Shown here: positions 15,361 through 23,436 of the stretch, piece after piece | Layout: each line of letters begins with the position of its first letter | Position numbering within the stretch: the first letter of the stretch is position 1 | Assembly (NCBI GenBank): GCA_019418225.1 | Contig: DYCF01000050.1 | Coordinates: forward strand, 1 to 32,555 | Direction of reading: 5' to 3' | Source: Clostridiales bacterium | Lineage (GTDB): Bacteria; Bacillota; Clostridia; Lachnospirales; Cellulosilyticaceae | DNA: 32,555 bases | The notes under the pieces: model-generated | The model's input: the letters and a program-made list of their open reading frames with translations, nothing else | What the model was told of the DNA's origin: nothing | Database searches by the model: none | Translations under genes and position numbers: made by a program

Positions 15361-16278
15361 CTAAATTTGCTGCGCAATATACTCCAAAATAGGCACAGCT
15401 ACATTAATTCCTGTACATGCCTTAATCCCCTTAATATGTGCATTGGAATTAACCTCACATAAAATAGGTTCATTATGCTCACCAAACAATAAATCTACCC
15501 CTGCAAAATCTATGCCTAAAATTTCACATACCTGAGTTGCCATTTGAACAAAGGCTTCTGGTGGATTAAATGGTCTCGCCCCACCACCTTGTGCAATATT
15601 GGCTCTAAAATCATTTTCTGAAAAACGTTCCATACATGCAACAACCTTACCGCCAACTACATTTAAACGCACATCTCTTCCTTTGCTGCTCTTAATATAT
15701 TGCTGATAAATATGTGGCCTTGCCTTAAGTTTTTGACGAATAGTTATCAGCTCGTCTCTCCCCCTCGCTAAGTAAACCTGTTCTCCAAAAGAACCAAAAC
15801 TCTCTTTCACAACCATAGGGTAACCTAATTCATGCTCTAAACTTTCTAAATACGCCTCACTACTTGCCTGCTCACCATGAAAAATATAAGGTGCAATAAT
15901 GGTCTTTGGCATGGCAATATGGTACCCTGCTAATTTTTGAAAAGTTAATGACTTATCATCACAAGTAGCAATCACTTCACTCCTATTAAAAAGCCTTAAC
16001 CCCATAGCCTCTAATTGCTGTGCTAAACGAATATCCTTGTCCAAAAATAATACAAAGTCTGGTTGCTTTTCTACGCGTATGCCCCTTATAAATAATTCAC
16101 CATTTATAACGCCTATTACAATTTCATCATTATAAAGGTGTCTCAAACTAACGCCTACTTCTTCAGCTGCTTCCGTATACATTTTGCACATTTCTTTAAA
16201 CTGCGGCGTCTTTAAGCTCCCATTTGTAATCATCCAACCTATTTTTTTCATCTCTTGACTAATCCTTTCTAAAATCAT
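15361..16278 (-). CDS. RimK-like ATP-grasp ligase
   Basis: This protein of up to 305 residues belongs to the ATP-grasp family that joins an amino acid or peptide to a carboxylate, near RimK. A preATP-grasp region spans about 1-115. The ATP-binding part includes YPMVVKESFGSFGEQVYLA, the hinge IYQQYIKSS, GRDVRLNVVGGKVVACMER, and the metal-binding end GVDLLFG...PILCEVNSNAHIKGI. The natural substrate is unknown. The start is uncertain: ATG at 16278 has little ribosome site, while ATG at 16251 (KKIGWMITNG) has AAAGGA 11 bases upstream. It is a single gene between a terminator and a repeat-rich spacer. Confidence 0.88.
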   Translation of the reverse strand: MILERISQEMKKIGWMITNGSLKTPQFKEMCKMYTEAAEEVGVSLRHLYNDEIVIGVINGELFIRGIRVEKQPDFVLFLDKDIRLAQQLEAMGLRLFNRSEVIATCDDKSLTFQKLAGYHIAMPKTIIAPYIFHGEQASSEAYLESLEHELGYPMVVKESFGSFGEQVYLARGRDELITIRQKLKARPHIYQQYIKSSKGRDVRLNVVGGKVVACMERFSENDFRANIAQGGGARPFNPPEAFVQMATQVCEILGIDFAGVDLLFGEHNEPILCEVNSNAHIKGIKACTGINVAVPILEYIAQQI

Positions 16279-16282
16279 TTAC

Positions 16283-16333
16283 ACGCTTCTATCTTATACT
16301 TCTATCTTAACTTCTATCTTATGCTTCTAAATT
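16283..16333 (-). repeat. Four-copy 12-13-bp tandem repeat before the ATP-grasp gene
   Basis: Units start at 16283, 16296, 16309 and 16321. On the minus strand the unit is about AAGATAGAAGTAT, purine-rich. It lies just upstream of the ATP-grasp start, and resembles the purine-rich units near sigF, 29414 and 31966. Confidence 0.75.
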
Positions 16334-16426
16334 TCACCTCTATAAGACTTCATTATTCATTATGTTTTAACACCGTGAAACCATTATATTATGACATATA
16401 TAGGGGCATATAGCTACGCTTCTCCT

Positions 16427-16525
16427 CCCTACTGGCATTTCACCCTAATCACTAACTTCCTTTCCTCAGTAGAATAACCCTATAAATCACAATACCAGCA
16501 GGGGAGTTATTCCCTACTGGCATCT
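16427..16525 (-). repeat. Direct repeat of CCCTACTGGCATYT, second copy in a hairpin
   Basis: The 14-base motif occurs at 16427-16440 and 16512-16525. The second copy pairs with CCAGCAGGG (16495-16503) to form a 9-bp stem that on the minus strand contains one G-U pair and an 8-base loop. It sits just downstream of the small membrane protein gene and could be its weak terminator, although no T run follows. Confidence 0.55.
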
Positions 16526-16539
16526 GAAACAACTTGCTA

Positions 16540-16779
16540 TTACTTCCCATTTGGGGAATCTCCTTCTCGTAGATCTATTTTTTCACTCAACTCATCAATT
16601 AAAGATTTTCCATCACTTCTTATAATCTCCTTGAGTGCTTCATAAATCATTTTCTTCTGTTCGTCTTTTTCTTCTTCCGATGGTATAATAGGTTTATTTT
16701 TCTTATGAATTGCAATAATTAGTAAAAAGAATAGTGTAATACAGCTGGTGATAATTATTATTTGCATTAATGTTCCCAC
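16540..16779 (-). CDS. Small single-span membrane protein
   Basis: The 79-residue protein begins with GTLMQIIIITSCITLFFLL, a membrane span, then a basic flank (HKKNK) and an acidic, helical tail. I chose the GTG start at 16779 because GGGAGG lies 6 bases upstream. A longer frame from an ATG at 16839 lacks a ribosome site and would add a basic, non-conserved-looking leader. The tail is probably cytoplasmic. I do not recognise the family. Confidence 0.65.
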   Translation of the reverse strand: MGTLMQIIIITSCITLFFLLIIAIHKKNKPIIPSEEEKDEQKKMIYEALKEIIRSDGKSLIDELSEKIDLREGDSPNGK

Positions 16780-16867
16780 AGCATTCCTCCCTCTCATCTT
16801 TACTACCATATTATTCATAAATCCTTGTCCCCATGACATTTATTTAAACGCAATATATTATTTATTT

Positions 16868-16907
16868 AAACATAAAAGGAGGTCTCTTAAAACCTCCTTT
16901 TATGTTT
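16868..16907 (-). terminator. Terminator of the 16906-17886 TPR gene
   Basis: A 16-bp perfect stem (16868-16883 with 16892-16907) has an 8-base loop and overlaps the last two bases of the TPR gene's stop codon. The minus-strand side ends in TTTTATGTTT. Confidence 0.8.
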
Positions 16908-17886
16908 ATTTCATATATTCTACTAATTTTTTAAATACTGGATGCTCATTATCTGATTCTAATGCTGTTTCAAAATCTTCACTTGCGCCTTCTTGATCAC
17001 CTAAATGAAGTCTTACAATGCCACGTTCAGCTATAGCATTCATATCTTGTGGTCTGCATGATAAATAGTACTCATATTTTTCAAGACTTCTTTCATACTG
17101 TTTTGTAAGTCCATATAAAAGCCCTAAGCAATAATGTGCAAGTTCATTCTCCTCTTCAAGTTCAATAACCTTTTCATAAGCCTTAATCGCTTCATCATAC
17201 ATTTTTAAACTTAAGAAAATACTGCCTTTACACTCATAACCTACTGAAAGTTCTGGCTCTACATCAATTGCTTTATTAAAACAACGAATTGCCTTGCCAT
17301 ATAAATCTTTTGCCAAAAATTCATCAGCTTTTGCAAAATACATCTCATATTCTGGGAAGTTTAAAACAGATTTCCCTTCAAGGTCTTTACGCGGGAAGAT
17401 ATAATTCATTTGGTCTCCTGCGTAGTTATAAATATACATTCCAAGGTCACGCATCACATTTTCATCTGTTTCAATAAATGCACCTTGTGTTTCTTTAACA
17501 TCTAAAAGTCTAAGTTCCATAGGTAGTAATAAACTTTCTTCTGCCTTTGCCACGATGCTATATGTAAAAATAGTACGTTCGCTATCTAAAGAAAGATAGC
17601 TTTGTGGTTTACGGTAAACAGTGGCATTTTTATACCAACCAATTACTTTGTTTTCTGATTCACGATTTTGAGCTGTCCATATTACTGTAACGCCTTCTAC
17701 CTTTTCATCCTCTTGACTTACACCTTCAAATTTTTCAAGCGCTACTTCTTCAAAACCTTCTTGAAAACCATAGTATAAACCATTCACATTTTGGAAATTA
17801 TAACCGCTAGGTGGTGTTAACTTTTCTTCATCACCTTCACCTACATAATATTTCATCCAAGGCACATTAACTATCATTAATTTCAT
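16906..17886 (-). CDS. TPR protein with an unassigned N-terminal beta domain
   Basis: A 326-residue protein. Residues about 1-105 look like a small beta domain that begins MKLMIVNVPWMKYYVGEG and contains GVTVIWTAQN and VIGWYKNATVYRKP. I recall a similar 'VIGWY.NATVYR' block in bacterial proteins that may be associated with nucleases or TPRs, but cannot name the family. Residues about 180-320 are three or four TPR repeats (AIRCFNKAIDVEP, AIKAYEKVIELEEEN, SLEKYEYYLSCRP, ASEDFETALESD). AAGGAG precedes the ATG. No signal peptide or membrane span is present, so it is cytoplasmic. Confidence 0.82.
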   Translation of the reverse strand: MKLMIVNVPWMKYYVGEGDEEKLTPPSGYNFQNVNGLYYGFQEGFEEVALEKFEGVSQEDEKVEGVTVIWTAQNRESENKVIGWYKNATVYRKPQSYLSLDSERTIFTYSIVAKAEESLLLPMELRLLDVKETQGAFIETDENVMRDLGMYIYNYAGDQMNYIFPRKDLEGKSVLNFPEYEMYFAKADEFLAKDLYGKAIRCFNKAIDVEPELSVGYECKGSIFLSLKMYDEAIKAYEKVIELEEENELAHYCLGLLYGLTKQYERSLEKYEYYLSCRPQDMNAIAERGIVRLHLGDQEGASEDFETALESDNEHPVFKKLVEYMK

Positions 17887-18012
17887 AAATCGTACTCCTT
17901 TTTATTACTAATACATTTATTATAACATTTTTATCTAATTTTCCAAAGACTAAATAATAGGTTTAAAAATCACATATATTTTATAAAAGTATAGAGAAAC
18001 TAGCTAAATGCT

Positions 18013-18159
18013 ATGAATAATTAAACTTTATAAATGTGAAATCTATATAGAGAAAACAACTAAAACCTTAAAATGTACCTATAGGTAAATTGGTTTCTCC
18101 CAATGATTTCACATGACTCAAAACATGAATAATTAAACTTTATAAATGTGAAATCTATA
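18013..18159 (+). repeat. Pair of identical 35-bp direct repeats
   Basis: The 35 bases from ATGAATAATTAAACTTTA to ATCTATA occur at 18013-18047 and again at 18125-18159, 112 bases apart. Between them GATTTCACAT (about 18105-18114) is the inverse of the ATGTGAAATC inside each copy, and a palindrome ACCTATAGGT lies near 18077-18086. No gene is seen from 17887 to 18266. It may be a small non-autonomous element or regulatory DNA. Confidence 0.8.
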
Positions 18160-18266
18160 GTAAAATAAATTGTGGTATTGTCGATAACTTATAACAAGAG
18201 GAAAAATGGCATAAAACCAAGCTAAATGTACATCGATAAATTACAAGTTGTAGTGTTAAGTTCTAA

Positions 18267-18325
18267 GTATTTAAGAAGCTGCTATTCAAAGAAGCTGCTT
18301 ACAACTGGAATTCTAGGAGGCATAT
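18267..18325 (-). pseudogene. Relic of an ArsB/SLC13-type permease gene
   Basis: These 59 bases align with 19293-19350 inside the intact permease gene, same orientation. The core 18283-18314 is identical to 19311-19342 at 29 of 32 bases. Translated on the minus strand it reads RIPVVSSFFE then a stop, against RIPAVSSFFEY in the permease. Weaker similarity may continue left to about 18210. It seems to be the remains of a second permease copy, and it now carries the GNAT ribosome site (AGGAGG at 18315-18320). Confidence 0.6.
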
Positions 18326-18328
18326 ATT

Positions 18329-18970
18329 ATGGAAAAGGTCATTATTAGGAATGAGTTAAAAAGCGATTATAGAGAGGTAGAAGAATTAACAAGAGAGGCA
18401 TTTTGGAATTTATATACGCCTGGATGTAATGAACACTATTTACTCCATGTCTTGCGTCAACATGAAGACTATATTCCAGAGTTAGATTTTGTGGCGGAAG
18501 TAGATGGAAAAATAGTCGGTAATATAATTTATTCAAAAGCAAAACTAATAGACGAAAAAGGTTATGAAAAAAGCATATTATCATTTGGACCGCTTAGTGT
18601 TTTACCAGCATATCAGAGAATGGGAATAGGAAAGTCATTATTAGAGCATTCATTTGAGAAAGCTTTAGAAATGGGATATGATACAATCGTTATCTTCGGT
18701 CATCCAGGTAATTATATCGCAAGGGGCTTTAAAAGTTGTAAAAAATATAATATTTGCGTAGGAGATAACTATTTCCCTACGGCAATGCTCGTAAAAGAGT
18801 TAAAACCTTTCAATATGGATGGCAGAAAGTGGACTTTTTATGAAAGTCCTGCCTTTGAAATTAACGAAAAGGATGCAGATGAATTTGATCAATCATTTGC
18901 CCCAAAAGAAAAAGCATATAAAGTAAGCCAAGAAGAATTTTATATTTATAGTCATTCATCAATTAAGTAA
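18329..18970 (+). CDS. GNAT-family N-acetyltransferase
   Basis: At 213 residues this is a single GNAT domain with a C-terminal extension. The acetyl-CoA motif A is LSVLPAYQRMGIGKSLLEHS (Q-R-M-G-I-G-K) at about residues 92-111, preceded by the beta strand FVAEVDGKIVGNIIYS. The FGHPGNYIARGFKSC segment is the usual B motif of YhbS-like members. The substrate is unknown. AGGAGG lies 8 bases before the ATG. It stands alone, convergent with the permease gene and with a shared terminator. Confidence 0.92.
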   Translation: MEKVIIRNELKSDYREVEELTREAFWNLYTPGCNEHYLLHVLRQHEDYIPELDFVAEVDGKIVGNIIYSKAKLIDEKGYEKSILSFGPLSVLPAYQRMGIGKSLLEHSFEKALEMGYDTIVIFGHPGNYIARGFKSCKKYNICVGDNYFPTAMLVKELKPFNMDGRKWTFYESPAFEINEKDADEFDQSFAPKEKAYKVSQEEFYIYSHSSIK

Positions 18971-18975
18971 TCTAA

Positions 18976-19017
18976 AAATACCTTCTGTTAAGCACTAAAT
19001 GCTGACAGAAGGTATTT
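18976..19017. terminator. Bidirectional terminator between GNAT and permease genes
   Basis: A 13-bp perfect stem (18976-18988 with 19005-19017) contains a smaller AGCA/TGCT stem in its loop. A T run follows on the plus strand and an A run precedes. Confidence 0.88.
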
Positions 19018-19021
19018 TTTA

Positions 19022-20215
19022 TTATGCTATAAGTGTTTGTAGCATATAAAGAATAAACACAAAGCTAAAATTAATAGCAGAAAACCTCACAACATACCCC
19101 TTCACTTTTTCTGGATTGTGTTTCTTAAACTCACTAAACGTAATCAAAGAAGCCAGTGAAGCAATCAGCGTTCCACATCCTCCAATATTTACAGCTGGCA
19201 GTAAACTTGCATAATCATTTGTAAAATGTGAAAGTAATACGGCACTTGGTACATTACTAATAAACTGGCAAGATAAAATGCCAAATAATAATGTATTTTT
19301 AGGAAGCAGATATTCAAAGAAACTGCTTACAGCTGGAATCCTCGCCATATTCCCACTAAACACAAAGAATACACAAAAGGTTGCAAGTAATGGGTAATTC
19401 ACTTCCTTAATGGCATCTCTATCCAAAAGAAACAATGCTAATGTAATAAGAAGCGTTCCTAAACCGTAAGGTACAATTCTAAAAACAATTAAAATACTTG
19501 CTAAAAACAACATCGCATAAATCCAAGTGCGTCTCTTATCAAGTCTATAATGCGTACCCTTTTTTAACGTTAATGGCGTAGGCTTTACAAACAAGCAACA
19601 CATAACAATGAGTACTGTTGCTGCAAGAAAACTTGGCAGCATAATCTTTATAAATTCCATCGTATCAATATTATAATACGAATAAAGATACAGATTCTGA
19701 GGATTCCCAAATGGCGTTACCATCCCCCCTAAATTAGCTGCAATATTTTGCATAATAAATGTAAATGCCATAGCTTTCTTATTATCTGTACTACTTAAAA
19801 CATAAAAGCCTAATGGTAAAAATGTCAATAATGCCATGTCATTTGCAAGTAACATAGAGCCAAAGAACGTAATAAATACTAGGCCTAATGTAGCATTTCT
19901 TAAATTATGTAGTCTTAATACTATATTCTTACTTAAAATTTCAAACACATGAATATGGGCAAAGGCATTAACTACTGCTAATGTACAAAATAGTGTTGCA
20001 AGTGTCCTCATATTAAAATAACCTAAATAGGTATAATCAATCGGCACTAACATACACGTTACAATAGTTGCAAGTGTCGCTATGGTTAATACAGGCTGAC
20101 GCTTCATAGCCTTTATAAACTTTGTTAATAATTTATTAAAATTTCGTCTTCTTATTATAGGTTGTGTTGCCGTATCTCCTAAACTTTTTTCTTCTATATA
20201 CGAATGCTCCACCAT
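19022..20215 (-). CDS. ArsB/NhaD/SLC13-type ion permease
   Basis: The 397-residue integral membrane protein has about ten spans and belongs to the ion transporter superfamily that includes citrate, arsenite and Na+/H+ carriers. Two conserved loop motifs are visible: NIAANLGGMVTPFGNPQNLY and SCQFISNVPSAVLLSHF, which correspond to the paired substrate-binding hairpins. The cytoplasmic N-terminal 40 residues are charged. The substrate cannot be told from sequence. AAGAGG precedes the ATG. Its neighbour regions include a decayed copy of a permease segment in front of the GNAT gene. Confidence 0.88.
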   Translation of the reverse strand: MVEHSYIEEKSLGDTATQPIIRRRNFNKLLTKFIKAMKRQPVLTIATLATIVTCMLVPIDYTYLGYFNMRTLATLFCTLAVVNAFAHIHVFEILSKNIVLRLHNLRNATLGLVFITFFGSMLLANDMALLTFLPLGFYVLSSTDNKKAMAFTFIMQNIAANLGGMVTPFGNPQNLYLYSYYNIDTMEFIKIMLPSFLAATVLIVMCCLFVKPTPLTLKKGTHYRLDKRRTWIYAMLFLASILIVFRIVPYGLGTLLITLALFLLDRDAIKEVNYPLLATFCVFFVFSGNMARIPAVSSFFEYLLPKNTLLFGILSCQFISNVPSAVLLSHFTNDYASLLPAVNIGGCGTLIASLASLITFSEFKKHNPEKVKGYVVRFSAINFSFVFILYMLQTLIA

Positions 20216-20396
20216 ATTTAACCTCTTTCTTATGTTTTTCTCTAATCATTTTCATCCTTTTTATTTTACCTATTTATAAGTTTTTGTAAAATATTTTTAA
20301 ACAATATTTCTAAGCATTTTTATGCTTTATCATAATTTAATATATTTAACTTAAACCTTTTAACTTACTAACTACATACAAGCTGGAAATATTTCC

Positions 20397-20423
20397 TTGA
20401 CTATCATAGCCTGTAGCTATAAT
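20397..20423 (+). promoter_or_regulatory. Possible distal fba promoter
   Basis: TTGACT (20397-20402) and a perfect TATAAT (20418-20423) are only 15 bases apart, which is short. Another TATAAT at 20571-20576, with a weak -35, is nearer the gene and is an alternative. The rest of 20216-20642 is AT-rich and shows no gene. Confidence 0.35.
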
Positions 20424-20589
20424 AAAACATTTTTTCATATCCCCGTTCTTATTTTTACATTTTCTTAATTTTGTATTGTATATTAAAATTTATTTGCTTA
20501 TTATTATTTTAATAGAATTTTGCCATTATAAATTCAATAATTTTCTGTTTATTTTTTATCAAAATAAAGTTATAATAATACATAGATGG

Positions 20590-20611
20590 ACAAATAATAA
20601 ATATTATTTGT
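20590..20611 (+). promoter_or_regulatory. 22-base palindrome in the fba leader
   Basis: ACAAATAATA (20590-20599), two A residues, then TATTATTTGT (20602-20611) form a perfect inverted repeat. It lies between the likely start of transcription (TATAAT at 20571) and the ribosome site, a typical operator position. The regulator is unknown. Confidence 0.5.
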
Positions 20612-20642
20612 TTAAACACATATAAAATGGAGGGCATATTTT

Positions 20643-21506
20643 ATGTTAGTTTCAGCTAAAGACATGTTAAACAAAGCTAGAGAAGGAAAATACGCTGTTG
20701 GTCAATTCAACATCAATAACTTAGAATGGACAAAAGCTATTCTTTTAACAGCTCAAGAAAACAACTCACCAGTTATCTTAGGTGTATCTGAAGGTGCTGG
20801 TAAATACATGTGTGGTTACAAAACAATCGTTGGTATGGTAAATGGTATGATTGAAGAATTAAACATTACTGTTCCAGTTGCATTACATTTAGACCACGGT
20901 TCATATGAAGGTGCATTAAAATGTATCGAAGCTGGTTTCTCATCAGTTATGTTCGATGGGTCTCACTACTCAATCGAAGAAAACATTGCAAAAACAACAG
21001 AACTTGTTAAACTTACAAGTGAAAAAGGTATCTCTTTAGAAGCAGAAGTTGGTTCAATCGGTGGAGAAGAAGATGGTGTTGTTGGTGCTGGTGAAATCGC
21101 AGATGCACAAGAATGTAAACAAATTGCTGATTTAGGTGTAACAATGCTTGCAGCTGGTATCGGTAATATCCACGGTCAATACCCAGAAAACTGGAAAGGT
21201 TTAGCTTTCGATGCTCTTGAAGAAATCAACGAAGCTACAGGAACAACTCCACTTGTTCTTCACGGTGGTACAGGTATTCCAGAAGAAATGATCAAAAAAG
21301 CTATCTCTTTAGGTGTTGCTAAAATCAACGTTAACACAGAATGTCAATTATCATTCGCAGCTGCTACACGTGAATACATCGAAGCAGGTAAAGATTTACA
21401 AGGTAAAGGTTTCGACCCACGTAAATTATTAGCTCCAGGTTTCGAAGCTATCAAAGCTACAGTTAAAGAAAAAATGGAATTATTCGGTTCAATCGGACAA
21501 GCTTAA
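20643..21506 (+). CDS. fba: Class II fructose-1,6-bisphosphate aldolase
   Basis: This zinc-dependent glycolytic enzyme splits fructose-1,6-bisphosphate into DHAP and glyceraldehyde-3-phosphate. It is 287 residues, normal length. The catalytic and metal residues are visible in LHLDHGSYE, GNIHGQYPENW and LVLHGGTGIPEE, and the phosphate loop in KINVNTECQ. Codon use is strongly biased to TTA, GGT, GAA and AAC, unlike neighbours, as expected of a highly expressed gene. GGAGGG lies 9 bases before the ATG. It is a single gene with its own terminator. Confidence 0.97.
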   Translation: MLVSAKDMLNKAREGKYAVGQFNINNLEWTKAILLTAQENNSPVILGVSEGAGKYMCGYKTIVGMVNGMIEELNITVPVALHLDHGSYEGALKCIEAGFSSVMFDGSHYSIEENIAKTTELVKLTSEKGISLEAEVGSIGGEEDGVVGAGEIADAQECKQIADLGVTMLAAGIGNIHGQYPENWKGLAFDALEEINEATGTTPLVLHGGTGIPEEMIKKAISLGVAKINVNTECQLSFAAATREYIEAGKDLQGKGFDPRKLLAPGFEAIKATVKEKMELFGSIGQA

Positions 21507-21526
21507 TTATCACTTTTCTATTTCAT

Positions 21527-21564
21527 AAAAAAGGTCATTGCATAATAATGCAATGACCTTTTTT
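21527..21564 (+). terminator. fba terminator
   Basis: A 17-bp perfect stem (21527-21543 with 21548-21564) has a 4-base loop and ends in TTTTTT. It starts about 20 bases after the stop codon. Confidence 0.93.
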
Positions 21565-21708
21565 ATGGACTCATTTCTACCATATAATGTTAGACTATGT
21601 ATGGTTTTTATTATAACGCCTTTCTTTTAAATATTTCTAATTACATCTTGAGTTTTCTAACTAATCTTTTAAATTATTTATTTTAATATATTTAAACTTC
21701 ACTTTACA

Positions 21709-21738
21709 TTGACACGCTTCTGAATACATGTATATAAT
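21709..21738 (+). promoter_or_regulatory. Promoter of the secreted hydrolase
   Basis: Perfect TTGACA (21709-21714) and perfect TATAAT (21733-21738) are 18 bases apart, about 45 bases before the start codon. It is the strongest sigma-A promoter in the window. Confidence 0.75.
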
Positions 21739-21781
21739 GTAGACGTATTAAGTATATTATGTTAATTGGGAGGATAATTAT

Positions 21782-22579
21782 ATGAATACAAAATCAAAAT
21801 TTCTCAGCTTATTTTTAATAGCGGGACTTGCAATTGCACCAATATCAGCACAAACTATCTCAGAAAATATTAATCTACATCCTAGTATCTCTAACTTAAA
21901 TCAAGCTAAATCAACTGCTACACTTGAAAAGCAAAGTCTTCAGACATCTGAGTTAGAAAGTTTCAATTATTTACTCTATACACCTAAAAATGCTACTGCC
22001 AACATGCCTTTAATCATATATCTTCATGGCGGTAGTGGAAAAGGTGAGGATTTAGATTTACTTACAGGTACTGATGGTTTTCCACAATATGTTCAAGATG
22101 GTGTTCTAGAAAATATACCAGCTTATATTGTGATGCCACAACTTCCATCAACTCAAAAGGGATGGACGGATATTTCTGTTTCTCTTAAAGAGTTAATTGA
22201 TTATACATGTAATACATACAACATTGATACTAATAAAATTAGCTTAACTGGTCATAGTATGGGCGGTACTGGTGTTTGGGGAACAGCACTCGCTTATCCA
22301 GATTTATTTTCTTGTATTGCGCCATTAAGTGGTAGTATTAGAATAAATCGTGATAATATCAACATACTATCTACTCTTCCAGTCTGGGCATTTGTAGGAT
22401 CAGATGATACCATTGTTGAGCCTACATCATCTATCAATATTATAGAAATTTTAAATCAAAAAGGCAGTAATGCTCAGGTAACAGTATTTGATGGCGCAAC
22501 TCATTTTGACGTGCCACAACTTACTTATTTAGATGAAAATATTAACTTAGTAAGCTGGTTAATTTCTCATAGCAAATAA
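21782..22579 (+). CDS. Secreted alpha/beta hydrolase (esterase-like)
   Basis: A 265-residue exported hydrolase. Residues 1-23 are a signal peptide (basic start, LFLIAGLAIAPISAQ with likely cleavage after SA). The fold begins near residue 65: oxyanion region IIYLHGGSGKG, nucleophile serine in GHSMGG (about residue 159), acid in VGSDDTIV and histidine in GATHFDV. It resembles dienelactone hydrolase, feruloyl esterase and phospholipase-like families; the substrate is not evident. GGGAGG precedes the ATG at about 7 bases. Confidence 0.9.
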   Translation: MNTKSKFLSLFLIAGLAIAPISAQTISENINLHPSISNLNQAKSTATLEKQSLQTSELESFNYLLYTPKNATANMPLIIYLHGGSGKGEDLDLLTGTDGFPQYVQDGVLENIPAYIVMPQLPSTQKGWTDISVSLKELIDYTCNTYNIDTNKISLTGHSMGGTGVWGTALAYPDLFSCIAPLSGSIRINRDNINILSTLPVWAFVGSDDTIVEPTSSINIIEILNQKGSNAQVTVFDGATHFDVPQLTYLDENINLVSWLISHSK

Positions 22580-22620
22580 ACAAGCTTTTCTGTCTTATTC
22601 ATTTTAGAAATAAACATGCA

Positions 22621-22661
22621 AGTAGCACTCAGCAAGCATTTTAGATTTGCTGAGTGCTACT
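22621..22661. terminator. Hairpin between the convergent hydrolase and nitrilase genes
   Basis: A 15-bp perfect stem (22621-22635 with 22647-22661) with an 11-base loop ends 5 bases before the nitrilase stop codon on the other strand. T runs are poor on both sides, so termination may be partial. Confidence 0.7.
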
Positions 22662-22665
22662 GTAT

Positions 22666-23436
22666 TTATCTATCCTTGAGTGATGGAAGTAAATTTCTTA
22701 CCGTACTTACCTTCTCTTTTGTAATAGTCGCCATAGCAAAGGTTTCATCCGTTTCATTAGCCTCTTGAAGCATCGTTCCCCATGGGTCTATAATACAGCT
22801 TCTGCCATGAAACCAGAAGGTGGCATTTTTGCCTACACGATTTGAAGCTATGACATAAAGCTGATTTTCTATGGCACGCGCCTTAAGCAATGTTTTCCAA
22901 TGTTCTACCCGTGGAAATGGAAAGGCTGAAACTACAGCTAGCGCTTCACAACCTTTATCTATATATCTTCGTCCTAACTCTGGGAAGCGAATATCATAAC
23001 AAATCATAATTCCAAACTTGATGCCTTTAATTTCTACAGTACAAAGTTCTTCTCCTGGGGTAAAAATTTCATTTTCTATGCTTAAACAAAAAAGTTTGTT
23101 CTTACGATACTTAGCTATCTCACATCCTGTAGAATCTATAACATAAGCCGTATTAAACTTTCCTTCTGAAGTATTTTCATACACACCCGCTATAAGGTAT
23201 ATTTCTAAACTTTTACATAAGTCTTTCAGAACGCCTAAAGTCGCCTCTGTCTCATATGCCAAGTGTTTTACAACTTCTAGATCATATCCTACATCAAAAA
23301 GCTCTGGCAATAGTACAAGTTCGGCTCCTTGCGATTTTGCTTCTAAAATAAGCTCTTTGGCTTTTTGTAGGTTATACCCCACTTCTCCTGCCCGACTTGC
23401 CATTTGCACTGCACACACTTTTATTTGTTGGTTCAT
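22666..23436 (-). CDS. Nitrilase-superfamily carbon-nitrogen hydrolase (omega-amidase-like)
   Basis: A 256-residue cytoplasmic amidase. The catalytic triad is present: E45 in LLPELFDVGY, K112 in YRKNKLF and C146 in GIMICYDIRFPEL. The gene lies within the branch of small aliphatic amidases and omega-amidases; the substrate is not known. I chose ATG at 23436 because AGAAGGAGG lies 7 bases upstream; the frame extends to an ATG at 23463 which would place the ribosome site inside the gene. Confidence 0.92.
   Translation of the reverse strand: MNQQIKVCAVQMASRAGEVGYNLQKAKELILEAKSQGAELVLLPELFDVGYDLEVVKHLAYETEATLGVLKDLCKSLEIYLIAGVYENTSEGKFNTAYVIDSTGCEIAKYRKNKLFCLSIENEIFTPGEELCTVEIKGIKFGIMICYDIRFPELGRRYIDKGCEALAVVSAFPFPRVEHWKTLLKARAIENQLYVIASNRVGKNATFWFHGRSCIIDPWGTMLQEANETDETFAMATITKEKVSTVRNLLPSLKDR

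Noticed and set aside
16868..16907. Terminator stem as a CRISPR repeat or IS end
   Set aside because: Single copy, placed at a gene stop, with the form of an intrinsic terminator.
18013..18159. CRISPR array from the two 35-bp repeats
   Set aside because: Only two copies, spacer of 77 bases, no cas genes, and the spacer contains an inverse of the repeat.
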